64,000 nt of DNA from Hydrangea macrophylla (Eukaryota > Streptophyta > Magnoliopsida > Cornales > Hydrangeaceae): the NCBI GenBank assembly GCA_033977485.1, contig CM066988.1, forward strand, positions 75,135,169 through 75,199,168, written 5' to 3'. Position numbers and translations under genes: made by a program. Every line of letters starts with the position of its first letter. Positions within the stretch are counted from its first letter, which is position 1. This document shows, in pieces, positions 44,516 to 55,500 of this stretch. Under the pieces are notes generated by a model, which had not been told where the DNA came from, did no database searches, and saw only the letters and a list, made by a program, of their open reading frames with translations.

Positions 44516-47500
44516 GTATACTTTGTTGAACTGTTATCACATAACAAGAATCACAATCACAAAGGGTACAACAATATGTGAGAGAACAAATCTATCAGTG
44601 ACAAAAGATTTTAGCTATCATGAGTGCATTCAATTTCTTTAAAGTAAACATAACCAGTGAAAATCTGCATTTCAAAATTCTTCATCAAATCTATTTGTAT
44701 GAAGTACTTTGTTTGATTAACAACTAGCTATTGGATTATTTAAACTCCTAACTTGAATATTCCTAGCATTTCAAAATTCTTCATCAAAGCATATTTTTTA
44801 GGAGTTGATGTACAATACCTTGACTCTGTGCTCAAGCGGTTCCAATATAAACTCAAAGAATCTCTTTTACAATACCTTGACTCTTTTCCTCACATCCAGG
44901 AGTCACTTATCACCTGTAAAGTTCCAAAATCCATTCACAAACAAGTGATGTTTTGGTTAAATAATATATGTTTGTGTGTAACTTTCTGGAGCCAAAATAA
45001 TATAACAATTCTAAATTGTATAGAAATGCACCACATTTACCTATTAGTTTTAATGAATAGTTGGAAGATTCCATGAAAGTGGGACAATTGTACCCATCTT
45101 CCATCCAAAGGGCAATAGGTTTAGATACTATTTTACAATATTCTCCTAAAGGTTCACCAAACCTTTCAAAAACTCATTCTATGACTTAAGCTTATCCTCT
45201 TTTAGGTTGTGCTGTCCCTATTTTGTAAGAACCTTATATAGTAACTAAATTAGAGGCATAAATTTGTGCTTATCTAGTACTACAAGGTAAAGTGCTTATC
45301 GGATAAAGAGAATAATTAAAAACTACTAAGAGACTAAGAGACTGCCAAAATTTGATACATGCAATGTTAAGACCAAGAGCTGGCCACCTCATGACAAATT
45401 AATCACCAAGTTTTCAGAATGGATACAGAGAAATTTCCCTTGTTATCAGAATGGATCAACAACTTTTCAGATGTTCCCTCAATCAAAGAGAGCTGGCCAC
45501 CTCATGACAAATTAATCACCAAGTTCATAGCTATGCGTGTTGCCAGTGCACCTAAGTGAACCAAATCATTAACTCTTGTATGAGCCTTCGAAGTTCACAC
45601 ACTCATGACAAATTAATCACCAAGTTTGGCTTAATGTCATTGGTGTCCCTTGCTTTCAATTTGGTATCATAGATTTACAAATATATTGGAGGCATTATAG
45701 TAGTTTTGCATTATATTGATGTTGGGGAGAACTGTGACACAAATACAAAAACTAAGAGAGTGATGAATGACAGTGGTAGGATGTTGGTTGGATTCAGAAA
45801 AAGAACAAAGAGTAAACATTCATAGAAAATAGTTTCTCGTAATTTAAGAAATGAATGCATTTTCTATTTTTTTTCATAAAAAACAAAATTTGGAAATGAA
45901 AAAGAAAAATGGAAATGGAAAATTGAAAACTATTTTGCTAACTAAACAGGCCCTCAAATTTTATAAAAAGTCGATGGTCAGGATGGAGGACTAGGTCCAT
46001 GCAAGTAATAATACTCATATTAAAATGACATGACTTCTCATTTTCCAATAGCAAAAACTATAAACAATGTGCACTTCACTACTGAAACAGTTTTTCACTA
46101 AAGAGGACATGTGTCACCCTACTACAAAACTTGCCTTGAGGCTTCAACTTTTAGTCATCTCATCATAAACATATATAGTCATAAAAACTGTTTCAGTATT
46201 TACTTATATATATGTACTTAGAACTTAAAGTTCATATATATATATATATTTAAAGTTCATATGTATATACTTAGCACTTAAAGTTCATATATATATATAG
46301 GGTTTTGTTAACATGTGCTCTTAGGGCATATGTTAAGGTCCTAAAAGTGGAAACAAACAAGGGGTACAGTGTGGGTTTCAATGTTCAGTGTGGGGTTCAT
46401 ATATATGAGCAAAGACACAACATCTCTTATCTTGTGTCCCAAAAGTTGTGTCTTTGGGTGTGCCCCAAGTATTACCCCATATATATATATATTTTTTTTT
46501 TAACTTTTCAACCTTTCAATAACTCTTTTTTTTTTTTTTAAATTGAACTCTTATACTTTTTTTTTAATGTAATTCCAAGCACAAAAAATGAAACAGAAAG
46601 AAAGAAAAGTGAAACGAAGGTTATTGAGATGGAGTAACATTAGGGGGAATATAGGCACCAGGGAGTTTATATTGGACAAAGTAATGCACGAAATCACAAG
46701 GTATTGGAACAAAGCACTGTAAATGATTCTTGAAAAATATTTAATAGCACTGTAAATGATTCTTGTAAATGGAAAAATTTAATAAATGACACTTATCATT
46801 AAAGATGCTCATAGATTCTACTATTCATTTTTATGGTCTTTTAAAGTCTCTCTCTTGAACTAATTCACACCACAATCATATATAACCATCATAGTAACCA
46901 CACACCCAAAAAAAATTATAGTAGAGAACATGTACAAGTGGCAACAAAAAAAATCAACCACCCACAAACAGGTGTTGCATTTACATGTAAGCAATACAAA
47001 ACTTCAACTCCGAATCAAAGATCAACTTCAAAGCTAAAGCTGAAGGAATGAAATACAAAGATGCTGCATTCCTAAAGCAAAATTAGGAATAATTAATAGT
47101 TGGTTTGCCAACCGCAGTGGGTATACACTTGATTTTTGTTTCAGTCAGTCTTTTTTTTTTTTTTTCAAAAATAGATACAGCAAATGGATTTTGAGGACTA
47201 CAAGGTTCAATAAACAATATATATATATACACACGTTGCCTTTTTTTGTTTCTTCATGTTTCCATTTACAAGGACTTGGTCCACCCTAACCTTTTAGAAG
47301 GGTGGAGAACAAGAAAGTACAAACTATTAAAATGGGTTCAGACCAAGCAAAATCAGAAAATAAAAATTCTACTTATTTACATTTCTCTGCCTTGATTTTG
47401 TCCAATAATTGTGATTCAGCCAACAATTATTGACATTAAGTCACAAAAACTGAAACCAACACAGATCCAATCACCATGGTAATCATATCCTCAATGTATC

Positions 47501-47640
47501 CTTCAATTAGGAGAAACAAATAGGGTTCAGGACAACAGGCGTGAAGTACCCATGTTCCATCATTATTACCATCAAAAGCAAGGTACATATACTCCACAAC
47601 TATCTCCCCTCTACCAAACAAGGAAAAACTACAAAGGGGG
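44516..47640. other. CACTA upstream region, no supported gene
   Basis: About 3.1 kb of AT-rich DNA, probably promoter and a long first intron of the TNP2-like gene. TA runs at about 46200-46300 and 46475-46490 and poly-T tracts at 46490-46560. 46300-46480 looks like a small degenerate insertion (TTAACATGTGC, then GGCATATGTTAA). Short ORFs here have no support. Confidence 0.5.
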
Positions 47641-47826
47641 AAGGGTTTGACGGCTGAGAAAAAGAGAGATGATACCTTAGATGAGAAAAAGACAACGGCA
47701 AGAAGAGGCGGCGTCAGAGGCGACCAGCGGCGGCGGAGGTGTCAACGGCGACCGGCGGCGACGGCGTCATCTTGATTCCTTGCTATCATTGTGAAGAAAA
47801 TGTTCAGAGAGAGAGTCAGTGATTGT

Positions 47827-47863
<37 letters not shown>

Positions 47864-47895
47864 GAGGCTTTGAGGGCTGCGGGCGGGAGTGACCG
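47640..47895 (-). promoter_or_regulatory. Probable CT-rich leader and first exon of CACTA transposase gene
   Basis: On the minus strand a (CT)n tract (47862-47829) precedes a GC-rich segment of GCCGCC/GGCGAC repeats (47780-47700) and then TCATCTAAG|GTATCATC, a plausible 5' splice site near 47680. This suits a transcribed 5' leader spliced over a long intron to the coding exons at 44515. The first ATG there opens only a short frame (MTPSPPVAVDTSAAAGRL). Confidence 0.45.
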
Positions 47896-48011
47896 AGTGA
47901 GACGAGGGAAAATTTTTAGGGCAAAATAAATTACTTAAAGTGTGAACTTCTTAAAGTGTGATTACATTGTGTTTTTTACAATTACTTAAGGGTTGATTAA
48001 TTATTTAACTA

Positions 48012-48794
48012 CTCCCTCCATTAGGGATGGCAACGGGGCGGGTATGGGACGGGGCCCCCATACCCCGCCCCCGCCCCGCTTCAGTAAACTCTCCCCCCGC
48101 CCCCGCCCCGCCCCGCATAGTGCTCTCCCCGCCCCCGCCCCGCCCCCGGGGTTCCCGACCCCGCCCCGCCCCGATTATGTTTTTTTTTTTTTTTTTTTTT
48201 TGGGTACACAAATTGAAAAAGCAATTTTTTTAATGCATTTTTTTCTCTAATAGTGCAGTTTTTTTTTAACTTACCCAATTAGTTCCTTAATAGTGTAGTT
48301 TTTTTTTTTAAATGGTAATACACATAACTATTGAGGGGTAAAAATATAAATACAAGTATATTCGGGGCGGGGGCAGGTTTTTTGACCCTACCCCGACCCC
48401 GACCCGACCCCGACCCGGGTTTGGAAAACCTCCCCCATACCCGCCCCTAACCCTATTAAGCTCCCCCCATACCCTACCTATTAGGGGCGGGGCGGGGCGG
48501 GGCGGGGCGGGGCGGGGAACCCGGAAAACCCACCCCATTGCCATCCCTACCCTCCATCCCTTTTTTTGAGTCCACCTTTGGGAACTCAACTTATTAAGGG
48601 GACAAAAGAATCTACACCTACTTTTCACAATTGCCCCTAATCATTGCAGTAACTTTTTTAGTTTAGTCTTGGTGTAGATTTCAAGGAAGGGTAGTAAAGT
48701 AAGTAAAAATTGTACGCCAATTTAAAAAAGTGGATACTAATTTTGGGACATCCTAAAATAGAATATATGACTAAAAAAAAAGGGACGGAGGGAG
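48012..48794. mobile_element. Stowaway-type MITE carrying an insertion
   Basis: Begins CTCCCTCCATCCCTTTTTTT (after removing the inner element) and ends AAAAAGGGACGGAGGGAG at 48794, between TA dinucleotides (48010-48011 and 48795-48796). Without the insert it is about 250 bp. This is the classic plant Tc1/mariner MITE terminus. Confidence 0.85.
48022..48549. mobile_element. GC-rich hAT-like MITE inside the Stowaway MITE
   Basis: 528 bp with ends TAGGGATGGCAACGGGG and its inverse CCCATTGCCATCCCTA, flanked by the 8-bp target duplication CCCTCCAT (48014-48021 and 48550-48557). The 8-bp duplication and terminus suit hAT. Inner arms are runs of CCCCGCCCC and GGGGCGGGGC, the most GC-rich DNA in the window, around an AT-rich middle with long poly-T. 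The ORFs here (47993-48278, 48308-48628) are repeat artefacts. Confidence 0.88.
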
Positions 48795-48889
48795 TACTAA
48801 ACTGACTTAATTATTTGTAAGTACAATAATTTATAAGTTTAACTATTAAACTGATTTTCTTATTTTGCTCCCAGTTTTTTCCATCCTAA

Positions 48890-49168
48890 CATTTTTTGTG
48901 ACGGATAGGTACATTTTCGTCACGAATAAAATTTTTTTGTGTCAGATGAATTCATTTCCGTCACAAATAAATTTTTTTTGTGTCGAATAAGTACATTTCC
49001 GTCACAAATAAATTTTTTTTGTGTCGGATAAGTACATTTCCGTCACAAATAAATTTTATTCGTGAAAGAAACATTTCCGTCACAAAATCCGTCACAAAAA
49101 AAGTATTTGTGACGGATTTTTATCTGTCACAAAAAAATTCGTCACAAAAGGCCCCTTTTTTTGTAGTG
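48890..49168. repeat. Right terminal and subterminal repeats of CACTA element
   Basis: About ten CCGTCACAAA/TTTGTGACGG motifs, several in a roughly 50-bp tandem (TAAGTACATTTCCGTCACAA), then the terminal repeat. Confidence 0.85.
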
Positions 49169-50660
49169 TGTGACACCTTCTTACGTATTCGCAACAATCT
49201 TTCTCCAATGTTGTCCAGTAGTACCCTTTGTCTTACAATTTTCTTGGCCAGCATGTGACTGTTCATGTGCGGGCCGCATACCCCCTCGTGTATTTCCTCC
49301 ATCATTCTTTTGGAGCTTTTTCCAAACAAGCAAGTTAGGTTGTGACCGTTGTACCCTTTCTTCAATAGCTTCCCACAACAAATGATGAATTGCGCTGCGA
49401 ATCTTTGAATTGCCCTTTTGTCTTTCTCGGTCGACTCTTGGGGGTACATCGCATTTTCTATGAAATCCCAGACATCCTGATACCATGGTGTTTCATTCTC
49501 TTCTTCTTTGATTGCGGCGATTATGTTGAACGAAGGCTCGTACCTTTGCTCAGTTACCAAAGGCATCATCCTGATTCCCACAGAAATTTTGATCATGGAG
49601 GCTAAGGTAGCCAATGAATCTGCTAGCTGGTTCTCTTCCCTAGGCAAGTAGAGGACTGTGATGTTCTTGAACTGCCTCTTGAGTTGATCGAGATGATCAT
49701 GATAGGGCTTCAACCTTTCTTCTTTTACTTTCCATTCTCCTCTAGCTTGTGATATAATGAGGTTTGAATCCCCGAAGACATCCAACTTCTGAACTTTCAG
49801 CTCTATGGCTGCCTCCATCCCCAGAATGCATGCTTCGTATTCAGCAGTGTTGTTGGTGGAGTTATAATTGAGCTTGACTGCCAACGGAGTGTGGTCCCTA
49901 CTTAGTGATACTAAGATCATTCCTACTCCGTATCCTTTCATGTTGGCTGCTCCATCAAAGTACAACTTCCACTGTTCTTCCTTGATTTCTATGATATTTT
50001 CGTCTGGAAATGGAAAGTCCCCATTTTCTTCGGAGTCAACAGCGTGCTCCGCAAGATGCTCAGCTATGGTTCTCCCTTTTACCGACTTGCTTGTGACGTA
50101 CTTGATATCGAATTTGGATAGTAGAAGTAACCAACGGGATATACGACCGGGAAGGCCAGCATGTAGTGCCTCAGTCGGCGGGTGCACCAAACCAAGGCCC
50201 AACATGTTTTTTCGAGGGTAGAGTAGTTGAGCTCATACCCAGTTATCCTCTTGCTGAGGTAGTATATGGCTTTTTCGGAGTGGCTTTCTTCTCCTTCTTG
50301 GGCTAGGATGCAACCCATGGCTTTTTCGGAGATAGATAGGTAAAGGAATAAGGGCTTATAAGGAGTGGGTGGTGAGAGGACAGGCGGATTTTGAAGGTAG
50401 GCTTTTATTTTGTCGAAAGCGGCTTGGCATTGGTCATCCCATTGGAACTTTTCTCCTTTTCTCAGTAATCGGAACAAAGGATCGCATGTAGTTGTGAGCT
50501 TGGAAATAAAGCAGCTGATAAATTGGATTCTTCCGAGGAACCCTCTCACTTCCTTTTCACTCCACGGTGGGGCCATTTCTAGGATTGCCTTGATTTTAGA
50601 GGGATCCACCTTTATCCCCCTTTGTGTGATGAGAAAACCCAGGAGTTTACCGAAGGTCAC
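49169..50660 (-). pseudogene. Tat pol: RT end, RNase H, second RNase H, integrase start
   Basis: Minus strand from 50660: RT thumb (FGKLLGFLITQRGIKVDP, RGFLGRIQFISCF), first RNase H (LFLYLSISEKAMGCILAQ, YYLSKRITGYELNYS), a frameshift near 50130, then RWLLLLSKFDIKYVTSKSVK. A second RNase H of archaeal-like type follows: WKLYFDGAANMKGYGVG (D), NNTAEYEACILGMEAA (E), VFGDSNLII (D), ENQLADSLATLA (D). Then the integrase zinc-finger region (GVCGPHMNSHMLAKKIVRQ). One extra base near 49233 shifts the frame before YYWTTLEKDCCEYVRRCH, where the CACTA element interrupts. RT upstream of VTFGK is lost to the LTR at 50661. Confidence 0.88.
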
Positions 50661-50969
50661 TGTAGACACCCCATTTTGTCGGCTATCAGATTTAGGAGAC
50701 CCATAGCTTGGTGGTTCACAATGATCGTAAAAAGACTCAAAAGGATTCTCGAAAGTCAGTTCTATCTCTCAGAATGCTCAGAATGACCAAAATGCCCGAA
50801 AACTCCCAGATTTGGTCCCAAAGTTCTGAAAACATGCTATGTCGTAAGAAAAGCAATAAAATAAGTTTTTAAGAGAAATCGGGTGAAATCGTCAGCTCCC
50901 AGAGACCCCCGGAAATCCCGGAAGCTCCCGGAAAGTCCTCGTTGACCGGTTTGACCAAGGTTTGACTAG
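50661..50969 (+). repeat. Start of a second Tat LTR in opposite orientation, truncated
   Basis: Starts TGTAGACACCCCATTTTGTC and matches the reverse complement of 30488 down to about 30178 with some differences. It interrupts Tat RT coding sequence, so it belongs to another same-family insertion on the plus strand. The Athila element cuts it at 50970; the rest should continue beyond 64000. Confidence 0.8.
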
Positions 50970-52362
50970 TGATTCGTGTTCAATATTGCATTTTTAACTT
51001 CATGATTTTACCCTTATTGGACACGAATTGTCACTCACACGGGGAGATTTAATGGATAAATTGCACTTTTGTTATTCTTGTTGTTGTTCACTTTTTCATA
51101 ATAATAATCTCTTTCTTGTAGGTTTTGTAGGCTTGGGTGAAGTGGAACCCAACCTCTGTGACAATCTGGGTATAGAAAAGGTGCAAGTAATCAAGCTCAG
51201 AAGAGGCGGATCGATCCGGCTCAAAGAGGGGATCGATCCGCGTGTTTTAAAGGAAGTCACTGGCAAATCCTGAAGACCCGGATCGATCCGCGGTTGTGAA
51301 GGGATCGATCCGCGTTCTGGCGCCGAGATTCTGCTTCCCCAAATGATAAATGGATCGATCCGGCTGTTTGCCTCGGATCGATCCGCGGCCACAGAAGATC
51401 TCTTCTTGTTTGTTTTACAACTTTGCCATTGTTTGTATAGGGTATAAATAGTTAGAGATTAGTTTTTGTTAGGGTTAGCTTTTATTTTACTTAGTTTTCT
51501 TAGATTGTAAGCTCTTCCTCTCTAATTCCCCCTCATCTCTCTCCCCCATTACTCCTCATCTACTCACATTTACTTCCATCTAGTGTTAGAGAGAGAAGAA
51601 TGAGTGAATGTATTGCACATTTGGAAGCTTTTAATTGAAGAATCTCTTGGATTTCCTATAGCATTTATGGTGATGTTTTCTAGTTGGTATAATCTCTCTT
51701 TCCCTCTCTTAAATTTTGTTATCATTTTAGTTATGAGTAGCTAAATCATGTAGGTTGGGGATCATAAACCCACCATTGGACCCATGTGTTTTTATTGTAG
51801 GTCTCTCACACTTGACAACATATCTAGAGTTCATGGGTGTACGGTTTGAAGCTTTGAGACCCCACTTCCAATGTCAAGCATTGGAAGTTGTTAAATCTCT
51901 AAACTCTAACCCTATACCCATGTGTTGCATTGGAACATCTACCTAGCATGTTGGTTGACTACCACATGTTTGATAGTTTGTCACAATGGAATTTTCTACC
52001 CTAGAATGTGTTACAAGTATGAGAGCCATAAGTTGTTTGGTCCAAGGTGGGGGAATGCTCCCCAACCTCAATTTCTCCCCCACAAAAACTCTCCATTGTT
52101 AATTAAACTTAGATTTATCTTAAATTTATCTTTTCTTATGCTAAATAGTCATTGTAGTACAATTGTTTATAAACCAAACCAAACTCAAAGTCGAAAAGAC
52201 TCACTTTTATTTCTTAGTTTGTTAGTTGCCCCTTGTACGGTAATTGGTTATTAAGCGTTCAACAAGCATTGTTGCATTCCAATCCCTGTGGACTCGACAC
52301 CCTACTTCCAACATACTACGTTTTTAATAGGGTTAAATAAGAACTTGATTTTGACGTAATCA
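50970..52362 (+). repeat. 5' LTR of the Athila element
   Basis: 1393 bp, TGATTCGTGTTC to GACGTAATCA. It has a TATA box (TATAAATA at 51443-51450) followed by a CT-rich likely start region, and six GGATCGATCC palindromes in three pairs between 51209 and 51385. The ORFs inside the LTR occur identically in both LTRs and are not credible genes. Confidence 0.92.
51441..51450 (+). promoter_or_regulatory. TATA box of the Athila 5' LTR
   Basis: GGTATAAATA stands about 60 bp after the last palindrome pair; the copy in the 3' LTR is at 63475-63484. Transcription probably starts around 51475-51490. Confidence 0.6.
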
Positions 52363-52365
52363 AAA

Positions 52366-52383
52366 TGGCGCCGTTGCCGGGGA
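52366..52383 (+). other. Primer binding site, tRNA-Asp type
   Basis: TGGCGCCGTTGCCGGGGA, complementary to the 3' end of plant tRNA-Asp, 3 bp after the LTR. Confidence 0.9.
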
Positions 52384-52511
52384 TTGGCGTTGGTAACAAC
52401 CTTAGGTCGCTTAGCATCTAATTATAGTGCTTTTACTTCTAACCGTCGTTGCTTTCGTGTTGAGTGTCTTTGAAGGAGTAGCCTTTAGGTGAAGATCAAC
52501 AGCTTTGCACA

Positions 52512-55500
52512 ATGTCCAATCCGAGCAACGCAGGTATGACTAATCCCTTTGCAGTGAATTCTAATGTCAGTTCTTCTAGTAGTAGTAGTGGGTCGTTTTG
52601 GCGGCCCCCTACCACATCCTCACCATCATTCACTCAAAATTCGCACAGTACCAGCCACCGAGAGCCGGTAGTTGATGCATTTTCGGATCATGCCACGTTT
52701 GCCACCGAGGGCGAAACTCCCATGGATCGATTCCATCGGGAGCAATGGGATCAACACAATCCCGCTCCTCCACCTAGGTATCCGCCGCATCAACCACCTC
52801 CTTATCAACATCCTTATGCCCCTCCACCTCCTCAAATGGATCAAACTTTTGGGAGAACGATCGGGGATTACCTTCAACCCGAGACTGTGTCTTCCCCATC
52901 TTGCATAACATTCCCGTACAATGCAGGGGTGTTTCGATTTAAACCAGGAATGATCAATCTCTTACCCAACTTTCATGGGCGAGAGAACGAGGACCCCTAC
53001 AAGCATATTCGGGAGTATGAGGACATATGTGGGACATTTGAACAACAAAGATGCACACCCGAGCTCATAAGGCTCAAATTGTTCACATTTTCCCTCAAGG
53101 ATAGGGCAAAAGATTGGTTGGTGACCCTACCCCCAAATTCCATAGGCTCATGGCCGGAACTACAAAAGCAATTCTATAAGGAGTTTTTCCCCATGCACAA
53201 AACTCAAGCATTGGTTAAACAAATCCAAAATTTCTCCCAAGGAGAACATGAAACCTTTGCCGAGTGTTGGTTGAGATTTAAGGACCTCCTTAGGAAATGC
53301 CCACACCATGGTTTTGACAAATTCCGTCAAATTTCCATTTGTTATGGGGGGTTACAACCCAATACCAAGCAGTTAATCGAAACCATGTGTGCCGGGAGTT
53401 TCTTGACTCTTGAGGCCGAGCAAGCCGAGGCTCATCTTGAATACGTTTATGAAACTTCTCGCGGTTGGGGTGCATCTAACCCTCATGACCGAACCTTGCC
53501 GGTTACCGTGGCCCCATTGAATCATAATCCCTTCCAAGGGCCAAGTGAGGCCGACTCCATTTCGGAACTCACTAGGAAAGTGGAAGCCTTGGAGTCTCAA
53601 AAGGTCACCATGACTCCCACTCTTCCCCCAATCCTTGCCCCGGTCAATCCGTCACATTGCTACCTTTGCTATGCTCCGGAGCACTCCACCAACGAGTGCC
53701 CCATTCTTCCTCTAGTTCAAAACCAAGCTTTGGAGCAAGCGTGTGCACTTGGGATGAATGTTAGGCCTAGATATAATCCTTCCCAAAATGATGCCTACAA
53801 TCCCCCCGGGAGGTGGTCGGCACCGGGACTTAACTACCATAATAACAAAGGGGTGAGTGTTGCTCCCCATGTCTCTGCACAACAATTTTGCCCGCATCAA
53901 CCACCCCCACCACCGTTTGCACCTCAGAATTTTGGTGCTCCCGTATCTCAATCCCAAGGACCCCCTTTTGTGCAAAATCAAGGGGGACAACAACCTCCAC
54001 CCGCTTATGTGCCTCCTCACAAGAAAAATTTCGAGGACCATAATCATGGCTTATCCCAAAGAATGAGCCAACTTGAGCAATCCATACAAGCGATGCAATC
54101 ATCGCACGCTCAATCAATGCAAGCTTTACAAGCTCAATTGGCTCAATTGCTCCAAAATCAACAAGTAGTTGATAAGGGAAAGCTCCCCGCACAACCCTTC
54201 CAAAATCCTAAAGGGCAAATGAATGGTGGGGCCTCCAATTCCAATGGTCCCGTTGAACATCTAAAGGGAATCACTACTCTGCGTAGTGGAAAAACCGTGG
54301 ATAACAAGGTTCAAAAGCCTTCCCAAGAACCACAAATCCACCCAGTTAGAGTTGAAGCCGAACTCGAAGAGGGGGACTCGTCGTCCCCTATTGACTTGGA
54401 ACTGGAAGAGGATGTTCCTAAAGTCCCCGACTTCATGGATCAAGAATTTTTGAATCCCGCTCCACCATTCCCTCAAAGGCTCAAAAAGAAGGTCGAGAAC
54501 AACAAGAATCATGAATTCTTGGAATTGTTTAACAAAGTGGAAATCAATATACCTCTTTTAGAGGCCATTAAACAAGTTCCGGCCTATGCCAAATTCCTCA
54601 AGGATCTTTGCACAGTTAAAAGGAAGCTTAACGTCAAAAAGAGTGCCTACATGGCCGCACATGCGAGCTCCGTTATCCTTAACGAAGTTCCACCCAAATA
54701 CAAAGACCCTGGCTGTCCTACTATAGCATGTGTGATTGGACAACACCACATAGACCGAGCCCTCCTTGATTTGGGTGCTAGTGTAAATCTTCTTCCGTAT
54801 TCGGTGTATGTCCAGTTGGGCCTAGGAGAGCTTAAGGAGACCCGGGTCACCTTACAAATGGCCGATCGATCCGTTAAGATGCCACGGGGCATTATAGAAG
54901 ATGTCATTGTTCAAGTTGGTAACTTCTACTATCCGGTGGATTTTATCGTGCTTGACACGCAACCCGTGGTCAATGAGCAATCACAAATTCCAATCATTTT
55001 AGGGCGGCCATTCCTTGCTACTGTTAATGCCTTAATCAATTGTAGGAATGGTCTCATGCGCTTAACTTTTGGAAACATGACTGTGGATGTAAATATCTTC
55101 TCTCTCTTTAAGCAACCGGATCTCGATGAGGAGGACGGTGATGAAATTTATGAAATCTCTCTCATTGATTCATTGGTGCAAGATTTTTTCAATTTTTCTT
55201 GTGATTCCGATGTTAATGATTCTTGCATCACTTCTTCTCTTGATCATACTTATGTGCTTAATAACAACATAACTAGCATCGAACATGTTGAGAAATGCTT
55301 GAATAGTGATAATGCTATTGTTGAGTGTGTTCACGAGTTTGCGCGAGAGAATGAGATGAGAGATGCGGAGATAGAGGATGAGGAAGAGGCGAGTGTTGAA
55401 CGAATTATCGAAGAGGCCATGTGGACCTCTAACTTCGAAAGATTACCTCCGAGGGATACTTTCCCTCTTCCATCTAATGTTGTCATACCCAAACTTGAGC

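Larger units (their letters stand above)
37321..49168 (-). mobile_element. En/Spm (CACTA) DNA transposon, 11.85 kb
   Basis: Ends are CACTACAAAAAAAAGGG at 37321 and its complement ending TTGTAGTG at 49168. It splits the Tat integrase codon context for CHKCQ. TGT stands on both sides (37317-37319 and 49169-49171), a 3-bp target duplication with one extra A at 37320. Subterminal TTTGTGACGG/CCGTCACAAA repeats crowd both ends. Two decayed transposase genes lie on the minus strand. Confidence 0.92.
27285..50660 (-). mobile_element. Tat-clade Ty3/gypsy element with antisense genes, interrupted
   Basis: Right to left on the minus strand: truncated RT, RNase H, second RNase H (49169-50660), the CACTA insertion (37321-49168), integrase (36388-37320), a 5.9-kb region with two genes in antisense, polypurine tract (30504-30489) and 3' LTR (30488 to about 27285). 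A second RNase H between the gypsy RNase H and integrase is a hallmark of the Tat lineage. The 5' half (5' LTR, gag, protease, most of RT) is not in the window; another Tat LTR interrupts RT at 50661. Confidence 0.85.

Noticed and set aside
47993..48628. Pro/Arg-rich and Gly-rich ORFs
   Set aside because: Products of CCCCGCCCC repeats in a MITE.
51028..51392. 81-aa and 98-aa ORFs, repeated at 63062-63426
   Set aside because: Within the LTR and identical in both copies; frames follow the GGATCGATCC repeats.
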